DNA of 64,000 nt, from NCBI GenBank assembly GCA_023439185.1, contig JAEXOR010000023.1:1-64000 (forward strand), given 5' to 3'. Below are positions 34,554 through 41,607 of the stretch, piece by piece. The DNA comes from Bacillota bacterium. GTDB taxonomy: Bacteria > Bacillota > Desulfotomaculia > Desulfotomaculales > Desulfallaceae. Both the position numbers and the translations under genes were made by a program. How positions within the stretch are numbered: the first letter of the stretch is position 1; each line of letters opens with the position of its first letter. Under the pieces are notes generated by a model. The model made no database searches. It saw only the letters and a program-made list of their open reading frames with translations, and was not told the origin of the DNA.

Positions 34554-34579
34554 AGGCCGGATTTAAATAAGTCCGGCCT
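34554..34579 (+). terminator. Hairpin after mnmA
   Basis: AGGCCGGA and TCCGGCCT form an 8-bp stem with a 10-base A/T loop six bases after the stop codon. Only a short T-rich stretch follows. Confidence 0.6.
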
Positions 34580-34643
34580 ATTGCATTACCGGGTAAAAAA
34601 TTGGGCATAATGGGAGCATGAGAATTCCAAGGGGGCGGATAGG

Positions 34644-34817
34644 TTGCATTGCCCGGTATGCGGCGGTAAAGCCACCGGCAAGGTGGGCGTGGATCAATAT
34701 TACTGCTGGGATTGCTGCGTCGAATACAGACTGAATAAAGAAGGGGTCAACATTTTCGAGGTCGGCGAGGACGGCAGCCTGGTTTCTTTTGACCCGGCTA
34801 ACGAAAGCTTGCTTTAA
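34644..34817 (+). CDS. 57-residue zinc-ribbon protein
   Basis: A TTG with a GGGGGCGG site 8 bases upstream opens a frame with two CxxC knuckles, 'HCPVCGGKA' and 'YYCWDCCVEY', spaced as in small zinc ribbons, followed by an acidic beta-rich tail ('NIFEVGEDGSLVSFD'). The metal site and ribosome site support a real gene. The role is unknown; many such ribbons accompany tRNA or transcription factors. It lies after mnmA, before a repeat element. Confidence 0.65.
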   Translation: MHCPVCGGKATGKVGVDQYYCWDCCVEYRLNKEGVNIFEVGEDGSLVSFDPANESLL

Positions 34818-34823
34818 AGGTAA

Positions 34824-34890
34824 GGGGACACACCTCTTCGAGAAATGCCCCCAACAGATGAATGTCCCTAACGGATGAATGTCCCCAATA
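34824..34890. repeat. Intergenic repeat: three 17-bp tandem units plus an inverted GGGGACA
   Basis: Units begin at 34840, 34857 and 34874 (GAGAAATGCCCC, GATGAATGTCCC, GATGAATGTCCC), the last two identical over 12 bases. GGGGACA at 34824 is the inverse of TGTCCCC at 34880, so the whole can fold back. This resembles REP-like or MITE fragments. Confidence 0.6.
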
Positions 34891-34905
34891 TAGTACTTTG
34901 GGAAG

Positions 34906-35112
34906 GTGAGGTTTTTGACCAGGAATTTTTGGCGGGGCGTAATAGCCGGCAGTGTACTGGCCGCTGTTATGACTATGATGAGGAAACCGCATCGTAAGCC
35001 GGCGGAGTTACCCGGCATGGATAGGGTCAGGCGCATGCACCCGCGCCGGTCGGCTGATAAGATGTTAAAAGGCGTGACCCGGACAGTGGAAGGATTAATC
35101 AAAAAACGGTAG
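34906..35112 (+). CDS. Small membrane-anchored protein, 68 residues
   Basis: The protein has one N-terminal hydrophobic segment ('GVIAGSVLAAVMTMM') and a strongly basic remainder ('RKPHRKPAE', 'RVRRMHPRRSADK'). The layout resembles short YtxH-like or regulatory single-span proteins, but no family is certain. Two starts are possible: GTG 34906 or TTG 34915; a GGAAGGTGAGG stretch favours the TTG. A perfect terminator palindrome follows ten bases after the stop. Confidence 0.55.
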   Translation: MRFLTRNFWRGVIAGSVLAAVMTMMRKPHRKPAELPGMDRVRRMHPRRSADKMLKGVTRTVEGLIKKR

Positions 35113-35122
35113 CTGATCTTAT

Positions 35123-35152
35123 AAAAAGTGAGGATGGCCATCCTCACTTTTT
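35123..35152. terminator. Perfect 30-bp palindromic terminator
   Basis: AAAAAGTGAGGATGG is followed directly by its exact complement, ending in TTTTT. It should stop transcription on both strands. It overlaps the most upstream possible start codons (35128, 35134) of the next gene. Confidence 0.8.
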
Positions 35153-35190
35153 ACAAGTTTGGCGTTCTTTTATTTGGGGCGGTGGTTTTT

Positions 35191-36234
35191 TTGCCTTGGT
35201 GGCGCAGAAAAAAGAATTACTGGATCATTCTTGCGGTCATGATGGCGGTATTCATGACTTATTTTATCTACCTCCTGCGGGGTATTTTTTTATCCCTGAT
35301 CCTGGCCGTGGTCATAACCTACATTTGTTATCCTTTGGTACGGGCGGTGGAACATAAGGGCGTTTCCAGAACATCAGCCATCTGTATTGTTTACGCGGCC
35401 ATGGCGTTTATTGTGGCCGGTCTGCTGCTTTACGGCATACCCCATATTATTGCCCAGTTATACAGGGTAGCTGAAACGGCGCCCGGATACGCCGCCCGGG
35501 TACAAGAATTCACCGCATCACTGCAGATAGAATACGCCAGGGCGGGCATTCCCGAGGCGCTGCGCCGGGTTATTGACGAACGGATCGGCTGGCTGGAAAA
35601 TATACTGGTGCAGCAGGCCGAGCGGGTATTGGAAACCATCCTGGGGTTGGCGGGATATGTTTTCAACATCATCCTGGCCCCGGTTTTCGCGTTTTACATA
35701 TTGAAAGACATTGAGTTTTTTACCGGCCGCGCCGTTTCCTTCATTCCGCCTCAAAACAGGTCGGACATGCTGGCCCTGGGCAGTGAAATAAGCAAAATTC
35801 TAGACAGCTATGTACGCGGTTACCTTTTGGTAAGCTTAATCGTGGGCTTGATGACCGCCCTGACCATGACTGCTTTAAACATGGAATTTGCGCTAATGCT
35901 GGGCATCTTCGCCGGCCTGACCAACCTGATCCCTTATTTCGGCCCGCTGATTGGCGCCATTCCGGCCATTGCCCTGGCCTTACTTATTTCCAAGTGGATG
36001 GTGCTTAAAGTGGCCATCGTCTACCTGCTAATTCAGCAAATCGAATCCGCCGTCATCAGTCCCAGGATCATCGGCAAACGGGTGGGCCTGCACCCACTGT
36101 TTGTTATCCTGGTGCTTCTGGCCGGCACCCAGCTTTACGGCCTTACCGGGCTGATCCTGTCCGTGCCACTGGCCGCCATCCTGCGGGCAATTTTCAACTT
36201 CTCCATCCGCAAAATCCTGCCGGAATATAATTAA
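35191..36234 (+). CDS. AI-2E family transporter (PerM/TqsA-like)
   Basis: A permease of about 347 residues with seven or so membrane spans ('WIILAVMMAVFMTYFIYLL', 'FLSLILAVVITYICYPLV', 'LVSLIVGLMTALTMTAL', 'AIALALLISKWMVLK') and the family strings 'FGPLIGAIPAI' and 'VISPRIIGKRVGLHPL'. Family members export signalling molecules or act in ion exchange. The frame is open from 35128, but a terminator palindrome covers that start. TTG 35191, shortly after GGTGG, is a more likely start, though not certain. It lies before the alaS leader. Confidence 0.85.
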   Translation: MPWWRRKKNYWIILAVMMAVFMTYFIYLLRGIFLSLILAVVITYICYPLVRAVEHKGVSRTSAICIVYAAMAFIVAGLLLYGIPHIIAQLYRVAETAPGYAARVQEFTASLQIEYARAGIPEALRRVIDERIGWLENILVQQAERVLETILGLAGYVFNIILAPVFAFYILKDIEFFTGRAVSFIPPQNRSDMLALGSEISKILDSYVRGYLLVSLIVGLMTALTMTALNMEFALMLGIFAGLTNLIPYFGPLIGAIPAIALALLISKWMVLKVAIVYLLIQQIESAVISPRIIGKRVGLHPLFVILVLLAGTQLYGLTGLILSVPLAAILRAIFNFSIRKILPEYN

Positions 36235-36272
36235 TAAAAAACACGTGCAAAACAACCCGGATCTAACCCTGC

Positions 36273-36301
36273 TTGACTGGATTAAATCATTTTTGTATAA
36301 T
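36273..36301 (+). promoter_or_regulatory. Sigma-A promoter of the alaS T-box leader
   Basis: TTGACT at 36273, 17-base spacer, TATAAT at 36296. Start of transcription is expected near 36308. Confidence 0.75.
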
Positions 36302-36307
36302 TATAGC

Positions 36308-36452
36308 GCATTTACATACATAAACCGGGCCGCCCGGCAAAGTTAATGCCAAAGGGCGGACAACGGCCTGTCACAGACCGCAGGGCCGCTGTTAAACAGG
36401 GTGGTACCGCGGAGCCTTTCCGTCCCTGTCAGGGGAAGAAAGGCTCTTTTTT
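36308..36452 (+). promoter_or_regulatory. T-box leader of alaS, with short stem I
   Basis: The T-box core AGGGTGGTACCGCG lies at 36398-36411. The terminator GAGCCTTTC ... GAAAGGCTC with six T follows at 36412-36452, and the core can pair into the competing antiterminator. Upstream, GGCCTG ... CAGGGCC (about 36364-36386) makes a stem III. Before that only one small hairpin (CCGCCC-GGC ... GCC-AAA-GGGCGG) fits in the roughly 50 bases after the predicted transcription start; a GCC (Ala codon) followed by A sits in it and might be the specifier. Canonical leaders carry a much longer stem I. Uncharged tRNA(Ala) should allow read-through. Confidence 0.85.
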
Positions 36453-36488
36453 GGATCACCAGGTCACACTTTTGGGGGTGGAGTTAAA

Positions 36489-39128
36489 TTGCAAGGCAAG
36501 GAAATTAGAGCCAAGTTCCTGAATTATTTTCAACAACGGGGACATAAAATAATGCCCAGTTTTTCACTGATCCCGCACAACGATCCCAGCATTCTGTGGA
36601 CAGCCGCCGGGATGGTACCATTTAAGCCGTATTTCACCGGGGCGGCCAAGCCCGAGACGGCCAGGGCCACAACCTGCCAGAAATGCCTGCGTACCCCGGA
36701 TATTGATTCTGTGGGCCGTACCGCCAGGCACCACACCTTTTTTGAAATGCTGGGCAACTTTTCCTTTGGTGATTATTTTAAAAAAGATGCCATTCCCTGG
36801 GCCTGGGAATTTGTTACCAAAGAGCTGAACCTGGTTCCCGAAAAGCTGTGGATCACCATCTACCTGGATGATGACGAAGCCTTTGAAATCTGGCACCGGG
36901 ACGTTGGCATCCCCAGCGAGCGCATCGTGCGCATGGGCAAAGACACCAACTTCTGGGAGATCGGCGTTGGCCCCTGCGGGCCATGCTCCGAAATCTACTA
37001 TGACCTGGGCCGGGAAAAAGGCTGCGGTGCACCTGACTGCGCCGTAGGCTGCGACTGCGACCGGTACCTGGAGATCTGGAACCTGGTATTCATTCAATTC
37101 TTCCGGGACGAAGAAGGTAACTACAGTCCTTTAAAAAACAAAGGCATCGACACCGGCATGGGCCTGGAACGGGTGGCGTCAATACTGCAAAATGCCAAAA
37201 CCAACTTTGACACCGACCTGCTGCGGGACATCATGGACTTTACCGGGAGTCTGACCGGCAAGTCTTACGGCTCCGGCGCCGATATAGACCTGGCCCTGAA
37301 GGTGATTGCCGATCACGTGCGGGCGCTGTGCTTTGCCATCTCCGACGGCGCGCTGCCGTCCAACGAGGGGCGCGGCTATGTGCTGCGCCGCCTGCTCAGA
37401 CGGGCTGTGCGTTTCGGCCGGGTGCTGGGGGTGGAAGAACCGTTCCTTTACCGGGTGGCCGGCGCGGTAATTGAAAAAATGAGCGATTATTACACCGAAC
37501 TGACCAAAAATGCGGACCTGATTGCCAGGGTTATCAAAACCGAGGAAGAAAGGTTTGGCGAAACCCTGGTCCAGGGCACCGAATTACTGAACGAATTGAT
37601 TATGGAAGCCAAAAAGGCGGGCAAAACCTCTATTGCTGGGGAAAAGGCCTTTCGGCTTTACGATACCTACGGATTTCCGCTGGAACTGACCATGGAAATA
37701 GCCGGTGAAAGCGGCCTGGACGTGGACGAGCCCGGCTTTGCCGAAGCCATGGAACGGCAGCGTGAAAGAGCCCGCAGCGCCAGGCAGGAAACCGAGTACC
37801 TGTCTGAAAAATCGGCGTTGTTGAAATCCGTGCTGGAACAAACCGGGGAAACAGTTTTCACCGGTTACGACACCCTCACCAGCCGCTCCAAAATCAAGGC
37901 CATATTTGCGGGCGATGCACAGGTGGACCGGGCCGTGGCCGGCCAGGAAGTCGAAATAGTGCTGGATATCACCCCGTGCTACGCCGAGTCAGGCGGACAG
38001 CTTGCCGACCACGCCGTCATGACGGCCTCCGGGACAGAAGTTGTGATCGGGGAAGTCACCAAGCCGGTGGAAGGTCTGCACCTGCACCGGGGCAAAGTAA
38101 CCGCCGGAGTGATCAACTTAAATGATGAATTGGAAGTACAGGTGGATGTAAAACGGCGTATGAACATCGCCCGCAACCATTCCGCCACCCACCTGCTGCA
38201 TCAGTCTTTGCGCCGGGTACTGGGTGAGCACGTGCACCAGGCGGGCTCACTGGTATCGCCAGACCGGCTGCGCTTTGACTTTACCCATTTTGCATCCATC
38301 AGCCAGAATGAACTGGAGCAAGTGGAGCAAATGGTGAACGAGGCCATTTTAAATAACCTGCCCGTGGAGACAGTGCTGACCACCCTGGACGAAGCCAGGA
38401 TCATAGGGGCGGAGGCTCTGTTCGACGAAAAGTACGGTGACCGGGTGCGCCTGATCAAAATGGGCGATTTCAGCCTGGAGCTGTGCGGCGGAACACACGT
38501 CAAATCCACCGCCGAAATGGGTATTTTCAAACTGCTGGGCGAAAGCAGCGTGGGGTCCGGGCTGCGCCGGGTGGAGGCGGTAACCGGCGAGGGAACCATG
38601 CATTATTACCGTTCCCGGGATGAACAACTGAACAATATTGCCCGGGTGCTAAAAGCGGCGCCCCATGAACTGGCGCACCGGGTGGAAAACCTGGCCCAGA
38701 CCCTGCGCGAAGCGGAAAGGGAGAGCGAAACCCTGCGGGCCCGGCTGGCCCGTTACGAAGTCCAGAGCGTGCTCGACAATGCCCGTGAAGTGGGTGGGGT
38801 TAAAGTTCTTTCAGCCCGGGCCGAAGCCACTGATATGGACAGTCTGCGGGCCATGGTCGACCTGCTGCGCGACAAAATGGGTTCCGGCGTAATTGTGCTG
38901 GCCTCGGCCGCGGGCGGTAAAGTCAACCTGGTGGCCGGGGTAAGCAAGGACCTGGTGGGCAACGGCCTGCACGCCGGCAAACTGCTGAAGGAAATAGCTC
39001 CGCTGGTGGGCGGCGGTGGGGGCGGCCGCCCGGACATGGCCCAGGCCGGCGGCAAAGACCCCTCGGGGATGGAGCAAGCGCTGGAAAAAGTCTACTCCCT
39101 GGTGGCCGCCCAGGCCGGATATAATTAG
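36489..39128 (+). CDS. alaS: Alanyl-tRNA synthetase
   Basis: The 879-residue enzyme has the catalytic core ('FLNYFQQRGH', 'TFFEMLGNFSFGDYFK', 'GMGLERVASILQ'), the editing domain zinc site 'NHSATHLLH' and 'ELCGGTHVKSTAEMG', and the C-Ala domain ending in a Gly-rich 'GGGGGGRPDMAQAGGK'. Full length. TTG start after GGGGGTGGAG. Expression is controlled by the T-box upstream. It begins the Firmicutes-typical run with ireB, ruvX and DUF1292. Confidence 0.96.
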   Translation: MQGKEIRAKFLNYFQQRGHKIMPSFSLIPHNDPSILWTAAGMVPFKPYFTGAAKPETARATTCQKCLRTPDIDSVGRTARHHTFFEMLGNFSFGDYFKKDAIPWAWEFVTKELNLVPEKLWITIYLDDDEAFEIWHRDVGIPSERIVRMGKDTNFWEIGVGPCGPCSEIYYDLGREKGCGAPDCAVGCDCDRYLEIWNLVFIQFFRDEEGNYSPLKNKGIDTGMGLERVASILQNAKTNFDTDLLRDIMDFTGSLTGKSYGSGADIDLALKVIADHVRALCFAISDGALPSNEGRGYVLRRLLRRAVRFGRVLGVEEPFLYRVAGAVIEKMSDYYTELTKNADLIARVIKTEEERFGETLVQGTELLNELIMEAKKAGKTSIAGEKAFRLYDTYGFPLELTMEIAGESGLDVDEPGFAEAMERQRERARSARQETEYLSEKSALLKSVLEQTGETVFTGYDTLTSRSKIKAIFAGDAQVDRAVAGQEVEIVLDITPCYAESGGQLADHAVMTASGTEVVIGEVTKPVEGLHLHRGKVTAGVINLNDELEVQVDVKRRMNIARNHSATHLLHQSLRRVLGEHVHQAGSLVSPDRLRFDFTHFASISQNELEQVEQMVNEAILNNLPVETVLTTLDEARIIGAEALFDEKYGDRVRLIKMGDFSLELCGGTHVKSTAEMGIFKLLGESSVGSGLRRVEAVTGEGTMHYYRSRDEQLNNIARVLKAAPHELAHRVENLAQTLREAERESETLRARLARYEVQSVLDNAREVGGVKVLSARAEATDMDSLRAMVDLLRDKMGSGVIVLASAAGGKVNLVAGVSKDLVGNGLHAGKLLKEIAPLVGGGGGGRPDMAQAGGKDPSGMEQALEKVYSLVAAQAGYN

Positions 39129-39227
39129 CCGGTTACTTCTCATAACGACTTTTTGCGGTTATAATAGTAAATATAACCTGCGATCGAACACAGGTTCCGG
39201 GGTGGTTACTTAAGGGAGGCATTTCTC

Positions 39228-39485
39228 ATGTCCAGGGAAATTTCCGAAAACACTGTCATGTTCAAGGTCCAGGCGGAAGAAAACAAGGCCAGGGAAATAC
39301 TGCTCGAAGTATACGACGCACTAAAAGAAAAAGGATATAATCCCATCAACCAGCTTGTCGGATATCTGCTTTCCGGCGATCCCGCCTATATCACCAACCA
39401 TAACAACGCCAGAAGCTTGATCCGTAAGCTGGAACGGGACGAGCTGCTGGAGGAACTGGTGAAGAAATACCTGGCCACCGGCTGA
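39228..39485 (+). CDS. ireB: IreB family regulatory phosphoprotein (UPF0297)
   Basis: The 85-residue protein fits the IreB family end to end: 'TVMFKVQAEENKAREIL', 'GYNPINQLVGYLLSGDPAYI' (positions 36-55, quoted at limit), 'HNNARSLIRKLERDELLEEL'. The N-terminal Thr is the site phosphorylated by the IreK/PrkC kinase in enterococci. GGGAGG before ATG. The order alaS-ireB-ruvX-DUF1292 is conserved in Firmicutes; here an oxidoreductase has been inserted after ireB. Confidence 0.93.
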   Translation: MSREISENTVMFKVQAEENKAREILLEVYDALKEKGYNPINQLVGYLLSGDPAYITNHNNARSLIRKLERDELLEELVKKYLATG

Positions 39486-39496
39486 AGGAACAGACA

Positions 39497-40444
39497 TTGC
39501 AATACAGAAAACTGGGCGGCACAGGGCTTACCGTGTCCAGGCTCTGTTTCGGGGCCTTAACCATCGGCCCGCTGCAGAGGAACCTGCCCCTGGATGAAGG
39601 AGCCGGGCTGATTCGTCTGGCAATAGACATGGGGATAAACTTCATCGACACCGCGGAAAGCTACAACTGCTACCCTTACATCCGTGAAGCGCTGAAAAAC
39701 TGCCCCGCCGATGTGAATATCGCCTCCAAGTCTTACGCCCATACCCGGGACGGAATGAAGAAAAGCCTTCTTCACGCGCTTAAATCACTGGAACGTGACC
39801 ATATTGAAATATTTCTACTGCACGAACAGGAATCATACTACACCATTAAAGGACACCAGGAAGCATTGGATTACCTGGTGTCTGCCCGTGCCCGGGGATT
39901 GGTGCGGACGGTGGGCATCTCCACCCACTGCGTGGCCGGGGTGCGCGCCGCCGCCTCCATACCGGAAATCGAGGTCATCCACCCCATCATCAACCTGAAG
40001 GGCATCGGCATCCAGGACGGCAACCTTGGGGAAATGCTGGAGGCCATATCATTCGCCGGCGCCATGGGCAAAGCGATCTACGGCATGAAGTGCCTGGGCG
40101 GCGGACACCTGATCCCCGCAGCCGACCGGGCCATGGAATTCGTGCTGTCCCTGCCGGAATTGGCCGCGGTGGCGGTGGGCATGCAGTCAAAAGAAGAAAT
40201 ACTATACAACGCCGCCCGTTTTTCCGGACAGACGCCAGACCCCGCCCTTTTACCCGGCCTGGCCGGCAGTCCGCGCCGGATACACATTGAAGACTGGTGC
40301 CGGGGTTGCGGGCAATGCGCGGCAAGATGCACCGCCGGCGCGCTGCGCATAGAAAACAACCGGGCCGTGGCGGACGAAAAACTATGCCGCCTGTGCAGTT
40401 ACTGCGCCGCCGCCTGCCCCGACTTCTGCATCAAAATAATCTAA
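39497..40444 (+). CDS. Aldo/keto reductase with C-terminal 2[4Fe-4S] ferredoxin domain
   Basis: Residues 1-255 form the TIM-barrel aldo/keto reductase with the catalytic set Asp-Tyr-Lys-His in 'NFIDTAESY', 'IASKSY' and 'FLLHEQ'. Residues 265-315 add a ferredoxin with two cluster motifs, 'CRGCGQCAARC' and 'CRLCSYCAAACP'. Such fusions occur in anaerobes and should pass electrons between ferredoxin pools and a carbonyl or quinone-like substrate, unknown here. TTG start; AAGGAACAG site is weak and the gene follows ireB after 11 bases, so it depends on upstream transcription. Confidence 0.9.
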   Translation: MQYRKLGGTGLTVSRLCFGALTIGPLQRNLPLDEGAGLIRLAIDMGINFIDTAESYNCYPYIREALKNCPADVNIASKSYAHTRDGMKKSLLHALKSLERDHIEIFLLHEQESYYTIKGHQEALDYLVSARARGLVRTVGISTHCVAGVRAAASIPEIEVIHPIINLKGIGIQDGNLGEMLEAISFAGAMGKAIYGMKCLGGGHLIPAADRAMEFVLSLPELAAVAVGMQSKEEILYNAARFSGQTPDPALLPGLAGSPRRIHIEDWCRGCGQCAARCTAGALRIENNRAVADEKLCRLCSYCAAACPDFCIKII

Positions 40445-40450
40445 CCTCTG

Positions 40451-40503
40451 GTGCCAGGTGTTAAAAGTTAAAAGTGTTAAAAGTGTTAAAAGTCAGTGCC
40501 AGG
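40451..40503. repeat. Tandem 9-bp repeats flanked by direct 8-bp repeats
   Basis: GTGCCAGG occurs at both ends (40451 and 40496). Between them TGTTAAAAG recurs three times with one shortened copy. It lies in the gap between the oxidoreductase gene and ruvX. The rest of that gap (to 40672) shows no gene; it ends with the ruvX ribosome site. Confidence 0.65.
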
Positions 40504-40672
40504 AAATACCATTTTACAACTTACAAGAAAGTCGCGCTCAATCAGTTCCATTAGCGCGCAACTTTCAGTACTTTATTCCTTAGCTCTGGCGGAAGGTGTG
40601 CACCCTGACCGCTGTTGGCAAAATATATAGTATAAAGTGCAACATCTGGCACCAAAGATAAAAGGAGAGAGT

Positions 40673-41098
40673 ATGCGCATACTGGGACTGGACCTGGGCG
40701 AAAAGAATATCGGCGTCGCGGTCAGCGATCAGCTCGGCTGGACGGCCCAGGGGTTGGAAAGCATCCGGAGCAATGGCCAGGTGGACGCCGATCTGGATAA
40801 AATAAACGTCGTGGTGCAAAAATATGAGGTAGAAAAAATCATTGTCGGGTTGCCGCGCAATATGGACGGCAGCTATGGACCCCAGGCTAAAAAGGCGCTG
40901 AAATATGCTAAACTGCTTAATAAGCGGCTGGACTTGCCGGTGGAAACATGGGATGAGAGGCTCAGTACCGTGGCCGCCCAGCGGGTATTGATTGAAGCCG
41001 ATGTAAGCCGCAAAAAACGCCGCCGCGTGGTGGATAAAATGGCGGCTGCGATTATACTGCAGGGTTATCTGGATTCCACGGTGCATAACAATTCTTGA
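40673..41098 (+). CDS. ruvX: Holliday junction resolvase-like RNase (YqgF/RuvX)
   Basis: The 141-residue RNase-H-fold protein has 'GLDLGEKNIGVAVSD' with the first catalytic Asp, 'IVGLPRNMDGSYG', 'ETWDERLSTVAA' and a final Asp in 'VDKMAAAIILQGYL'. The family processes 16S rRNA ends and possibly Holliday junctions. AAAGGAGA lies before the ATG at 40673; the frame is open 12 codons further upstream without a site. Followed by the DUF1292 gene with its own promoter. Confidence 0.93.
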   Translation: MRILGLDLGEKNIGVAVSDQLGWTAQGLESIRSNGQVDADLDKINVVVQKYEVEKIIVGLPRNMDGSYGPQAKKALKYAKLLNKRLDLPVETWDERLSTVAAQRVLIEADVSRKKRRRVVDKMAAAIILQGYLDSTVHNNS

Positions 41099-41123
41099 CA
41101 TCATACTTTTTATTGGATAGAAT
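41095..41123 (+). promoter_or_regulatory. Sigma-A promoter of the DUF1292 gene, overlapping the ruvX stop
   Basis: TTGACA at 41095 (covering the ruvX TGA), 17-base spacer, TAGAAT at 41118. Confidence 0.62.
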
Positions 41124-41152
41124 AACCGTAACTTTTGGAAAGAGGTGGGTTT

Positions 41153-41443
41153 ATGCCCGAACTGGACGATATTATCACCATCGTTGACGAAGACGGCGCC
41201 GAACACGATGTGGCTGTTTTCGGCGTTTTTGATGTGGATGGCAAAAAATATGCTTTGCTGGCCCCGGCGGACGAGGATGAGTACGATGAAGGTGATGAAG
41301 ATTTGGAAAGCGAAGCATTCATCCTGCGGTTCGATACCGATGAAGAAGGTAATGAAATAATGGTTGAGATTGACGATGAGGAATGGGAAAAGGTTAAAGA
41401 TAAATGCATGGAAGAGTTTGATTTTTTCGTGGAAGAAGACTAG
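41153..41443 (+). CDS. DUF1292 (YrzB-like) acidic protein
   Basis: The 96-residue protein matches DUF1292: 'ITIVDEDGAEHDVAVFGVF' and 'KYALLAPADEDEY', then a very acidic stretch and 'FILRFDTDEEGNE'. It is almost always found next to ruvX and ireB in Firmicutes; function unknown. ATG 41153 has AGAGGTGGG just before it. A terminator follows. Confidence 0.9.
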   Translation: MPELDDIITIVDEDGAEHDVAVFGVFDVDGKKYALLAPADEDEYDEGDEDLESEAFILRFDTDEEGNEIMVEIDDEEWEKVKDKCMEEFDFFVEED

Positions 41444-41470
41444 GACGACTGACGACAATATCGAAATGAC

Positions 41471-41520
41471 AAGCTGGGCGTTTACTATTTTGCGGCCAGC
41501 TTTATCTTTTTTTCTTTTTT
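41471..41520 (+). terminator. Intrinsic terminator after the DUF1292 gene
   Basis: AAGCTGG and CCAGCTT (with further GC/GC pairing inside) are followed by a long T-rich tail with runs of seven. Confidence 0.75.
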
Positions 41521-41607
41521 TGTTTTTTTGCGCATAATTATCATATTGGAAGTGCATGACCTGTTTAAAACACTACCGATTTTTTATAATGCAATAGGGG
41601 GAACGCC

